From: Campylobacteraceae bacterium
GTDB lineage: Bacteria > Campylobacterota > Campylobacteria > Campylobacterales > Campylobacteraceae
Direction of reading: 5' to 3'
DNA: 5,018 nucleotides
Assembly (NCBI GenBank): GCA_031259875.1
Contig: JAIRKW010000127.1
Span: forward strand, 1 to 5,018
The position numbers and the translations under genes were made by a program. A model generated the notes under the pieces. It had not been told where the DNA came from. It searched no databases and was given only the letters and a program-made list of their open reading frames with translations. Below are positions 1 to 5,018 of the stretch, in pieces. Within the stretch, counting starts at the first letter, position 1, and every line of letters starts with the position of its first letter.

Positions 1-743
1 TCGCTTAATATATCGCCGAAAAGATTGCTTGTGAGTATCACATCAAACTGTTTTGGATTTCTTATAAGCTGCATAGAGGCATTATCTATATACATGTGAG
101 ACAAAGATACATCTTCATAGTCTTTTGATATCTCTTCTACCGTATCGCGCCATAGCTGACTGACTTCAAGGACATTTGACTTATCAACAGAGCAGACTCT
201 TTTTGACCTTTTTTGTGCCGTTTCAAAAGCCACACGGGCTATCCTCTCTATCTCCTCTTTTTCGTAAACCATAGTATTGTACGCTTTGTTTCCGTCGTTT
301 GCTCTTGGCTGTCCGAAATATATGCCGCCTATGAGTTCTCTTACGACAAGCAAATCTACACCTTTTACAACTTCATGTTTTAAAGTGCTGGCATTTATGA
401 GTTCATCAAATACCGTCGTAGGGCGCAAATTTGCAAATACTCCAAGACTTTTGCGGAGTTTCAAAAGTCCGCTTTCAGGTCTTTTCTCGCGCGGCAGTTT
501 ATCCCATTTCTCACCGCCTATCGCACCAAACAGTACAGCGTCAGAGTCTAAACACCCGTCAATTGTCTTTTGCGGCAGCGGCTCGCCCTTGACATCTATA
601 GCTATGCCGCCCATTAGAAAATCGTTGTAAGTTATCTCAAAATCCTCTTTTGAACTCACAGCGTCCAATACCTTAACAGCTTCGTCAATTATCTCTGGAC
701 CAATACCGTCGCCTTTTATCAAAGCTATTTTGTAATGTTTCAT
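1..743 (-). CDS. leuB: 3-isopropylmalate dehydrogenase, 5' part (C-terminus beyond window)
   Basis: LeuB oxidatively decarboxylates 3-isopropylmalate to 2-oxoisocaproate with NAD+, the third step of leucine synthesis, in the cytoplasm. I translated 247 codons plus two bases. Visible family hallmarks are KGDGIGPEI near residues 10-18, the substrate-binding stretch LLKLRKSLGVFANLRP (about 93-108, with Arg97 and Arg107), RELIGGIYFG (about 135-144, with Arg135 and Tyr142), VDKSN with Lys188, YIDN with Asp220, and NLFGDILS with Asp244. The next metal-binding Asp is split by the window edge. LeuB proteins are usually about 355-360 residues, so roughly 110 are missing. The ATG at 743-741 follows GAAGG (755-751) by 7 nt and shares one base with the leuD stop codon (TAATG), which implies translational coupling. 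The closely related isocitrate and homoisocitrate dehydrogenases are less likely, given the LeuB-type substrate loop and the adjacent leuD. Confidence 0.96.
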   Translation of the reverse strand, partial: MKHYKIALIKGDGIGPEIIDEAVKVLDAVSSKEDFEITYNDFLMGGIAIDVKGEPLPQKTIDGCLDSDAVLFGAIGGEKWDKLPREKRPESGLLKLRKSLGVFANLRPTTVFDELINASTLKHEVVKGVDLLVVRELIGGIYFGQPRANDGNKAYNTMVYEKEEIERIARVAFETAQKRSKRVCSVDKSNVLEVSQLWRDTVEEISKDYEDVSLSHMYIDNASMQLIRNPKQFDVILTSNLFGDILS

Positions 744-1240
744 TATTTTGCCTTCATCTTTTTTTGTGCATATTTTATAAGTCCGCCCGCATTTACAAGT
801 TCTTGCATAAACGGCGGAATGGGTACGAATTTATAAGTTTTTTTCGCAGTTATATCTTTGATATCTCCCGCATTCAAGTCTATCTCTATCTCACTGCCCT
901 CTTTTATATTGTCAGTTTCCGCAAGCTCAAATATAGGAAGTCCCATATTAAAAGAGTTTCTATAAAAAATTCTTGCAAAACTCTTTGCTACAACAGCGCT
1001 TACTCCAGCAGCCTTAAGTGCTATGGGAGCATGTTCGCGGCTGCTTCCGCAGCCAAAATTTTCACCTGCTACTATCACATCGCCCTCATTTAACTTTTTA
1101 ACAAAATCAGGGTCTGCATCTTCCATGACATGCTTTGCCAACTCTTTTGGCTCTGATGTGTTTAAGTAACGCGCCGCAATGATTAAATCCGTGTCTATAT
1201 TGTCGCCAAAACGCCACACTTTCGCCTTTATATTGCCCAT
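743..1240 (-). CDS. leuD: 3-isopropylmalate dehydratase small subunit
   Basis: LeuD is the swivel-domain subunit that pairs with the iron-sulfur subunit LeuC to isomerise 2-isopropylmalate to 3-isopropylmalate. The 165-residue protein is the short form common in archaea and Campylobacterota; the enterobacterial form is about 200 residues. Hallmarks are WRFGDNIDTDLI (9-20), the substrate-binding NFGCGSSREHAP (61-72), AKSFARIFYRNSFNMGLP (85-102) and a C-terminal NAGGLIKYAQ (150-159). The ATG at 1240 follows AAGGA (1250-1246) by 5 nt, which supports this start. It is the first gene of a leuD-leuB unit and its TAA overlaps the leuB ATG. No leuC lies in the window, so its partner must be encoded elsewhere. 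Homoaconitase-type small subunits are similar, but the leuB neighbour favours LeuD. Confidence 0.96.
   Translation of the reverse strand: MGNIKAKVWRFGDNIDTDLIIAARYLNTSEPKELAKHVMEDADPDFVKKLNEGDVIVAGENFGCGSSREHAPIALKAAGVSAVVAKSFARIFYRNSFNMGLPIFELAETDNIKEGSEIEIDLNAGDIKDITAKKTYKFVPIPPFMQELVNAGGLIKYAQKKMKAK
751..755 (-). promoter_or_regulatory. Shine-Dalgarno of leuB inside the leuD 3' end
   Basis: GAAGG lies 7 nt before the leuB ATG and inside the last codons of leuD. Together with the TAATG stop/start overlap, it shows that leuB is translated from the leuD message, probably by ribosomes finishing leuD. Confidence 0.7.
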
Positions 1241-1245
1241 AAATA

Positions 1246-1250
1246 TCCTT
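1246..1250 (-). promoter_or_regulatory. Shine-Dalgarno of leuD
   Basis: On the minus strand, AAGGA is followed by five bases (TATTT) and then the ATG of leuD. This fixes the leuD start. Confidence 0.7.
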
Positions 1251-1275
1251 GATAAAGATGCAAATTAAAACCGTT

Positions 1276-1284
1276 ATTTTAGCA
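1276..1284 (-). promoter_or_regulatory. Candidate leuDB promoter, extended -10 element
   Basis: The minus strand reads TGCTAAAAT, an extended -10 (TGnTAnAAT). It would place the transcript start near 1268, giving a leader of about 28 nt before leuD. Upstream is AT-rich with no clear TTGACA -35 box, which is common for sigma-70 promoters in Campylobacterota. The same GCTAnAAT core precedes glyS and proA in this window. A second TATAAT-like site on the minus strand lies at 1324-1329 within the palindrome ATTATAAT, but it lacks the extended TG. Confidence 0.45.
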
Positions 1285-1441
1285 AAATCTATTTATGAAA
1301 GAGATTAAAAAAACTGCTTTTAAATTATAATGTTTAAAGGGGTGCACTGTTTCTTTATCATTTTGTCACAATATCTCAAGCATAAGACTTGAAAGTAAAA
1401 GCTGGAATTCGAAAGCCAAAAAAGTTAACTTATTTAGAAGT

Positions 1442-1474
1442 AAAAAACATTTGGAACAAATCATATTTCCAAAT
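1442..1474 (-). terminator. Terminator-like hairpin followed by six T (minus strand)
   Basis: On the minus strand, ATTTGGAA (1474-1467) and TTCCAAAT (1456-1449) form a perfect 8-bp stem with a 10-nt loop. One G follows and then six T (1447-1442). The shape is that of an intrinsic terminator for leftward transcription. The stem is AT-rich (only two G-C pairs), so it may be weak. It lies about 200 nt before leuD, outside any gene. Confidence 0.4.
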
Positions 1475-1528
1475 TACAAAAAATGCAGCAAAATGACAAC
1501 CTCTATCTGTTTTTGAAAATAGCAATAT

Positions 1529-1570
1529 AAAAAAGAATAGTTATCGTATTTTATTTCAGGGGCGATAACT
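1529..1570 (-). terminator. Terminator-like hairpin followed by six T (minus strand)
   Basis: On the minus strand, AGTTATCG (1570-1563) pairs perfectly with CGATAACT (1546-1539) across a 16-nt loop. ATTC follows and then six T (1534-1529). It would end leftward transcripts entering from glyS or from a promoter within the gap. The left arm can also pair with CGTAACT (1622-1616) with one bulged base, which gives a competing, antiterminator-like structure. Confidence 0.4.
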
Positions 1571-1634
1571 TCATCTTTGTTAGCAGCAACAAACAATAAA
1601 ATATAAAATCTATATAGTTACGGCTTTACTCCAT

Positions 1635-1688
1635 TTATGCGTCTTCAACGCTCATCTTAAGAAGAGAAAGTAAAATCAAACTACCCAT
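1635..1688 (-). other. Leu-rich mini-ORF, possible leader peptide (speculative)
   Basis: An ATG at 1688 opens a 17-codon frame reading MGSLILLSLLKMSVEDA, with Leu/Ile at six of seven consecutive positions except one Ser (TTG ATT TTA CTT TCT CTT CTT). It ends at TAA 1637-1635. It is upstream of the leucine genes leuD-leuB, on their strand, and sits 65 nt before a terminator-like hairpin. This layout resembles leu-operon leader peptides. Against it, no Shine-Dalgarno precedes this ATG, nor the alternative in-frame ATG at 1730, which would give 31 codons. The frame stays open back to 1793. An AT-rich intergenic region will sometimes produce Leu-rich frames by chance. Confidence 0.2.
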
Positions 1689-1703
1689 TTGATGACGAGC
1701 GTT
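1647..1703 (-). repeat. Imperfect inverted repeat enclosing the Leu-rich mini-ORF
   Basis: Minus-strand AACGCT (1703-1698) and CATC (1694-1691) pair with GATG (1656-1653) and AGCGTT (1652-1647). This gives a 10-bp stem with a 3-nt bulge and a loop of about 34 nt. The loop contains the Leu codons of the mini-ORF and one copy of the 12-bp direct repeat. It could be an RNA structure of a leader or a remnant of a mobile-element end. Confidence 0.35.
1670..1681 (+). repeat. 12-bp direct repeat, copy 1
   Basis: GTAAAATCAAAC here recurs identically at 1910-1921, 240 bases away and in the same orientation. The match does not extend beyond 12 bp on either side. The sequence is AT-rich, so chance is possible, though a 12-bp identity inside one 725-base gap is noticeable. 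Confidence 0.5.
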
Positions 1704-1909
1704 CGTATATATGCCATATTGCCTAACCATATTAAAATTACCCGATGTACTCAAACTGCAGCTTGCAGCAAATGTGTCATAACCAATTCGCCTTTAGAGA
1801 ACATCTAAATCATTTAATTATTTAAAATAAATACTTTTATATTATCTGAACAATTTGCATGTGGCATATTAAACAACACAAATTTGATTAAGTCCTTCAC
1901 TTCGGGAGT

Positions 1910-1921
1910 GTAAAATCAAAC
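1910..1921 (+). repeat. 12-bp direct repeat, copy 2
   Basis: This is the second copy of GTAAAATCAAAC. It adjoins a short stem-loop CACT-TCGGG-AGTG (1899-1911) and lies 45 bases downstream of the glyS stop codon in transcription order. Confidence 0.5.
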
Positions 1922-1930
1922 CTAATCTTA

Positions 1931-1941
1931 CTCACCTCCTT
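1931..1941 (-). promoter_or_regulatory. Orphan perfect Shine-Dalgarno-like sequence
   Basis: The minus strand reads AAGGAGGTGAG, fully complementary to the CCUCCUU core of the 16S rRNA 3' end, 25 nt after the glyS stop. It is stronger than the ribosome binding sites of leuD, leuB and glyS in this window. No ATG follows at a usable distance. The overlapping GTG gives only 12 codons, and a TTG 15 nt after GGAGG gives 16. It may mark the start of a lost gene or be coincidental. Confidence 0.3.
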
Positions 1942-1965
1942 AGGATGCACATTTATCAATTAATC

Positions 1966-4020
1966 TTACACACTAATCTCTTTGATATCCGCGATAGATT
2001 TGAACGCTTTATAGATAGAAGCTATGATATTTAAGCGATTTTGTTTGATTTTTTGATCTTCCACATTGACCATGACATTATCAAAAAACATATCTATAGA
2101 AGGTTTTAGGGCAAAAAGCGCTCTTAGTTTCTCGTTAAAATTTTCATACTCTTTGGACACTGTTTTGATATATGCTTCATAAAGCGTCTTTTCGGCTTCA
2201 TCTTGCAAAAGTACTTCATACACGGTGTGTTCGGCATCACAATTTACATCTTTTATGATATTGGCAACTCTTTTGAATGTTGAAAAAACATCTTTGAAAC
2301 TCTCTTCTTGAGTGATATTTTTCAGTGCCTCTATCTTTTCGGCAATCTCTACTATATCTCTCTCGCCGCCTTCAACAACAGCAGTTATAATAGACGGATT
2401 GACTTTGTCAAAGAGTTGATAAAGCCTCTCTATAAAAAAGCTCTCTAACTGCAATATGTCAAAAGGCGCATAAAGCGCGCTAAGTTCTGCAAAAACTGTT
2501 CTTATATTAAATTTCAGATTATATTTTAAAACTATCTTTATCACACCATTTACGGCGCGGCGCAAAGCAAACGGATCTTTTGTGCCTGTAGGAATTTTAC
2601 CTATGCTAAAAAGAGCCATGAGGGAATCTATTTTATTGCTGACAGCAACAATTGCGCTAAAAATAGTACTTGGAAGCGCGCTGTCTTCACTGTTTGGCAA
2701 ATACTGCTCTTTTAATGACAATGCTAATGTTTTATCTTCTTTAGCCTCTAAAGCGTAATAATATCCGATAATGCCTTGAAGTTCCGGAAATTCTCCTACC
2801 ATTTCGCTTAATAAATCAGCCTTCGCCAAAATCAAAGCCCTGCTTAAAAGTGCGCCGAGCTCTTCTTCATTCAAGTCATCTCTTTGCGCAAAAAATACTT
2901 TTTTATTAACATTTGCAAGATATGTGCCTATTCGCTCTTCTCTGTGCGATTTATCATACAGCGAACCCAATCCTTCGATAAAAACTATGGATTTCAGACC
3001 TTCGGTTTGCAACCCTTTTTTTAAATCGTTTTCGTAAAAAAAGAGCGCGTCGCTAAGTCTTGCCTGCAAAACTTTCTCATTTCCTTTGACAATCAAAATA
3101 TAGTCGTTGCTGACAGCATTTGAGACAAACACGAAATGATTGCTTAATTTGTCGTTTTCAAATACCGGAAAATAGCGTTGATTCTCTTTCATGGATGTTA
3201 TGATAACTTCCGGCGGCAATTTCAAAAACAGTTCGTCAAAATTTCCCATCAAAACAGTCGGGTGTTCAGTGATGGCAACAACCTCTTTCAATAACTCTTT
3301 ATCTTTTTCTACACTTATATCACTTATAGCCTCAAGAGCTTCTATTTGATTGATTATCTTTTCATATCTCTCATCTTGCGAGAGCACAACAAAGCCTCTT
3401 ACCAACTCTTCAAAATAATTTCCGACACTGCTGAATGTAAATTTGTTTGATGTAAGCGAACGATGAGGATATGTGAAGCTGTTTGATTTGACACCAAAAA
3501 GCTGAAGTTGAAGCACTTCGTCTCCAAGCATCACAGTAAGCCATCTTATGGGTCTAATAAAACTCTCTTCACAATTTCCCCAACGCATGGATTTGCCAAA
3601 ATTCAGCGATTTTAAAAAGTCGTCCAATATTTTTTCCAGCAACTCTTTAGACTCTTTACCTTCAATGTCTTTTTTATAATATAAAACTTTTCTATCACCC
3701 TTTTGTGCACGCTCAAGTTTATCTATTTCAACACCGCACTTTTTAGCAAAACCTATAGCCGCTGCTGTCGGCTCACCGTTAACAAAAGCACTCTCTTCAG
3801 GCGCACCAAAAAACTCTTCAAAATGATTTGGCTGTTTGAGCAAAAAATTTTTATGCCAAAAAACAAGGCGTCTTGGAGTATAAAAAAAATCGAATTCGCT
3901 GTAAAGTTCGTTTGCTTCTAAAATCTTGCTCCATTTTGTCTTGATATTCGGCAGCTCTTTTAAAAATGGTATAGCAGGCAGCTCCTCTACGCCAATTTCA
4001 ATTAACAATGGTTTTTGCAT
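1966..4020 (-). CDS. glyS: glycyl-tRNA synthetase beta subunit
   Basis: GlyS is the tRNA-binding beta subunit of the bacterial alpha2-beta2 glycyl-tRNA synthetase; the alpha subunit GlyQ carries the aminoacylation site. The 684-residue product is full length (E. coli GlyS is 689). Recognisable blocks are LLIEIGVEELP (5-15), YTPRRL (47-52), KSMRWGNCEESFIRPIRWL (143-161), EHPTVLMGNFDE (252-263), PPEVIITSMKENQRYFPVF (269-287), VKGNEKVLQARLSDALFFYENDLK (311-334), an HD-like region around KADLLSEMVGEFPELQG (400-416), KIPTGTKDPFALRRAVNGV (475-493) and a C-terminal anticodon-binding helical domain including FKRVANIIKD (582-591). The ATG at 4020 matches the family N-terminus. Its ribosome binding site is weak (GAGA, 7 nt upstream). 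No glyQ is adjacent; the upstream neighbour is the divergent proA. Separate glyQ and glyS loci are usual in Campylobacterota. Confidence 0.97.
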   Translation of the reverse strand: MQKPLLIEIGVEELPAIPFLKELPNIKTKWSKILEANELYSEFDFFYTPRRLVFWHKNFLLKQPNHFEEFFGAPEESAFVNGEPTAAAIGFAKKCGVEIDKLERAQKGDRKVLYYKKDIEGKESKELLEKILDDFLKSLNFGKSMRWGNCEESFIRPIRWLTVMLGDEVLQLQLFGVKSNSFTYPHRSLTSNKFTFSSVGNYFEELVRGFVVLSQDERYEKIINQIEALEAISDISVEKDKELLKEVVAITEHPTVLMGNFDELFLKLPPEVIITSMKENQRYFPVFENDKLSNHFVFVSNAVSNDYILIVKGNEKVLQARLSDALFFYENDLKKGLQTEGLKSIVFIEGLGSLYDKSHREERIGTYLANVNKKVFFAQRDDLNEEELGALLSRALILAKADLLSEMVGEFPELQGIIGYYYALEAKEDKTLALSLKEQYLPNSEDSALPSTIFSAIVAVSNKIDSLMALFSIGKIPTGTKDPFALRRAVNGVIKIVLKYNLKFNIRTVFAELSALYAPFDILQLESFFIERLYQLFDKVNPSIITAVVEGGERDIVEIAEKIEALKNITQEESFKDVFSTFKRVANIIKDVNCDAEHTVYEVLLQDEAEKTLYEAYIKTVSKEYENFNEKLRALFALKPSIDMFFDNVMVNVEDQKIKQNRLNIIASIYKAFKSIADIKEISV

Positions 4021-4064
4021 ACTTTATTCTCACACATTTAAAATCTTTTAAAAAACAAGCTTTT

Positions 4065-4070
4065 ATTTTA
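4065..4070 (-). promoter_or_regulatory. Candidate glyS promoter -10 element
   Basis: The minus strand reads TTGGCTAAAATAAAAG, with TAAAAT as the -10. It implies a transcript start near 4058 and a leader of about 38 nt. No clear -35 box is seen. It shares the GCTAnAAT core with the leuD and proA elements. Confidence 0.4.
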
Positions 4071-4150
4071 GCCAATGATGTTTTAAATACGGCTTTTTTA
4101 AAAAGATTTTCAAGGAATGAAATATAAACCGCTTAAAAGGCAAAAAAAGC

Positions 4151-4156
4151 TACAAT
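4151..4156 (+). promoter_or_regulatory. Candidate proA promoter -10 element
   Basis: The plus strand reads AAAAAAAGCTACAATTAAT, with TACAAT as the -10. It places the transcript start near 4163, about 26 nt before the proA ATG. The 168-base glyS-proA spacer is therefore a divergent promoter region, with the two -10 boxes about 80 bases apart. Confidence 0.4.
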
Positions 4157-4176
4157 TAATTTTTACAGCACACATT

Positions 4177-4183
4177 AAAGGAG
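4177..4183 (+). promoter_or_regulatory. Shine-Dalgarno of proA
   Basis: AAAGGAG lies 5 nt before the ATG at 4189. It is a strong ribosome binding site and decides the proA start. Confidence 0.8.
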
Positions 4184-4188
4184 AGATT

Positions 4189-5018
4189 ATGGAAAATTTT
4201 TTAACAAAGGCAAAAAGCGCAGCCAAAATAATTGCCAATCTAAAACCATCATTTAAAACAAAAGTCTTACGTGAATTCGCAAACTCTATAAGGCAAAACC
4301 ATTCCGCAATTATAGGCGCGAATGCATTGGATTTAAAACATGCCGAAAATAACAATCTTAGCTTCTCTATGATAGACAGACTTAAATTAAATCAAGGGCG
4401 CATTGAAGCTATGTCAAAAGCTGTCGAAGAAATCGCCACTCTAAGAGAGCCTCTAGGAAGAGTATTAGATGGCTGGGTAGTACCAAATGGACTTAGGATA
4501 GAAAAAGTAACTACGCCTATAGGCGTTGTGGGTATCATTTACGAAAGCCGCCCCAATGTTACAAGCGACACAGCTGCGCTTTGCTTTAAAAGCGGAAATA
4601 TATGCGTTTTAAAGGGCGGAAAAGAGGCTGAAAGAAGCAACAAGGCTATAGTAACCGCTATTCAAGAAGCTCTTCAAAGGTTTGATTTACCCATTGAAGC
4701 CGTCTCATTACTTCCTGATTCTTCAAGAGAAGGCGTGGCACAGTTAATCAAAATGGACAAATATGTTGATGTTATCATACCAAGAGGCGGAGAGTCACTT
4801 ATAAATTTCATCAGCAAAAACTCAACAATCCCCGTTATCAAGCATGACAAAGGCGTATGTCATGTATATATAGACAATGAAGCCGATATAAAAAAAGCGA
4901 TAGATATAGCCGTAAATGCCAAATGCAGCAGACCAAGCGCTTGCAATGCTCTTGAAACACTTTTGGTGCACAAAGAGATAGCAGATGAAATTTTGCCAAA
5001 ACTTCAAGAAAAATTTTC
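4189..5018 (+). CDS. proA: gamma-glutamyl phosphate reductase, 5' part (C-terminus beyond window)
   Basis: ProA reduces gamma-glutamyl phosphate to glutamate-5-semialdehyde with NADPH, the second step of proline synthesis, acting after ProB. I translated 276 codons from ATG 4189; family members are usually about 410-420 residues, so about a third is missing. The protein belongs to the aldehyde dehydrogenase superfamily. Visible hallmarks are TPIGVVGIIYESRPNVTSD (109-127), CVLKGGKEAERSN (139-151, cofactor region), VIIPRGGESLI (195-205), IPVIKHDKGVCHVYID (214-229) and NAKCSRPSACNALETLLVH (243-261), in which Cys252 is the expected catalytic nucleophile. It is divergent from glyS with its own promoter and Shine-Dalgarno. 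No proB is visible. All key residues in the covered part are intact. Confidence 0.97.
   Translation, partial: MENFLTKAKSAAKIIANLKPSFKTKVLREFANSIRQNHSAIIGANALDLKHAENNNLSFSMIDRLKLNQGRIEAMSKAVEEIATLREPLGRVLDGWVVPNGLRIEKVTTPIGVVGIIYESRPNVTSDTAALCFKSGNICVLKGGKEAERSNKAIVTAIQEALQRFDLPIEAVSLLPDSSREGVAQLIKMDKYVDVIIPRGGESLINFISKNSTIPVIKHDKGVCHVYIDNEADIKKAIDIAVNAKCSRPSACNALETLLVHKEIADEILPKLQEKF

Larger units (their letters stand above)
1241..1965. other. 725-base gap without a convincing gene
   Basis: The region between the glyS stop and the leuD start is AT-rich and all six frames are broken by frequent stops. The longest open stretches (minus 1638-1793, 52 codons; plus 1674-1805, 44 codons; minus 1817-1915, 33 codons) overlap or abut each other, lack ribosome binding sites, and match no family I recognise. 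On the minus strand the gap holds a perfect Shine-Dalgarno-like AAGGAGGTGAG (1941-1931), a 12-bp direct repeat, a Leu-rich 17-codon frame (1688-1635), two hairpin-plus-T-run structures (1570-1529 and 1474-1442) and the leuD promoter candidate. It could be a long regulatory leader, a small-RNA locus, or the decayed remains of a gene or insertion element. I cannot choose firmly among these. Confidence 0.8.

Noticed and set aside
277..630. Plus-strand open frame of 117 codons
   Set aside because: It lies wholly opposite leuB, whose reading frame carries clear family motifs; it is an antisense shadow with no ribosome binding site.
764..1093. Plus-strand open frame of 109 codons
   Set aside because: It is antisense to leuD, and its composition (many Tyr, Ser, Phe) is typical of a shadow frame.
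1324..1331. Palindromic ATTATAAT as a bidirectional promoter
   Set aside because: It gives TATAAT on both strands but has no extended TG or -35 on either, and nothing to the right on the plus strand would be served. The 1276-1284 site is the better leuD promoter.
1399..1420. AATTCGAAA resembling a tRNA T-loop
   Set aside because: The flanking bases do not form a T-stem, and no acceptor, D or anticodon arm can be drawn around it on either strand.
1756..1768. CTGCA-GCT-TGCAG stem-loop
   Set aside because: A 5-bp stem with a 3-nt loop and no T-run or repeat context is too short to mean anything alone.
1638..1793. 52-codon minus-strand open frame containing the Leu-rich stretch, as a normal small protein
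   Set aside because: No ribosome binding site stands before either ATG (1730 or 1688) and no family is recognisable. Only the 3' Leu-rich part is kept, as a speculative leader.
1674..1808. Plus-strand open frame with MTSVRIYAILPNHIKITRC and a later ACSKC pair of Cys
   Set aside because: No ribosome binding site, only 38 codons from its ATG, and it overlaps the minus-strand frame. The Cys residues do not form a recognisable metal-binding motif.
1899..1911. CACT-TCGGG-AGTG hairpin as the glyS terminator
   Set aside because: The stem is only 4 bp and on the minus strand it is not followed by a T-run.
3703..3921. Plus-strand open frame of 72 codons
   Set aside because: It is antisense to the 5' part of glyS, with no family resemblance.
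4110..4355. Minus-strand open frame of 81 codons
   Set aside because: It overlaps the proA promoter and the start of proA on the opposite strand; proA is unambiguous.
4822..5007. Minus-strand open frame of 61 codons with a hydrophobic stretch
   Set aside because: It is antisense to proA codons around the catalytic Cys region; the hydrophobicity is a by-product of the opposite strand.

Overview
The window looks like a chromosomal segment of a Campylobacterota (Epsilonproteobacteria) species, perhaps near Sulfurimonas or Sulfuricurvum. The evidence is AT-rich DNA, a short LeuD of 165 residues, a glycyl-tRNA synthetase beta gene with no alpha-subunit gene beside it, and -10 elements of the form GCTAnAAT. 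The taxonomic call is an inference from gene content and style, not from a marker gene.

Layout, left to right. Positions 1-743 (minus) hold the N-terminal two thirds of leuB (3-isopropylmalate dehydrogenase), cut by the window edge. Positions 743-1240 (minus) hold leuD (3-isopropylmalate dehydratase small subunit). leuD lies upstream of leuB in transcription order, and the two overlap by one base (TAATG), so they form a leuD-leuB unit for leucine biosynthesis. Positions 1241-1965 are about 725 bases with no convincing gene. Positions 1966-4020 (minus) hold a complete glyS. Positions 4021-4188 are a divergent promoter region. Positions 4189-5018 (plus) hold the first 276 codons of proA (gamma-glutamyl phosphate reductase, proline biosynthesis), cut by the right edge.

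The four genes are ordinary housekeeping genes. The part that deserves attention is the non-coding gap between glyS and leuD. Read on the minus strand it contains an unusually perfect Shine-Dalgarno sequence with no good start codon, a 12-bp direct repeat, a tiny open frame rich in leucine codons (MGSLILLSLLKMSVEDA), and two separate 8-bp hairpins that each lead to a run of six T. The left arm of the first hairpin can alternatively pair with a segment just after the tiny frame. This is the geometry of a ribosome-mediated leucine attenuator upstream of leuDB. It is a hypothesis with real weaknesses: the tiny frame has no clear ribosome binding site, about 290 bases separate the first hairpin from leuD, and a promoter-like element sits directly in front of leuD.

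I see no CRISPR array, tRNA, rRNA, intact mobile element or defence system.
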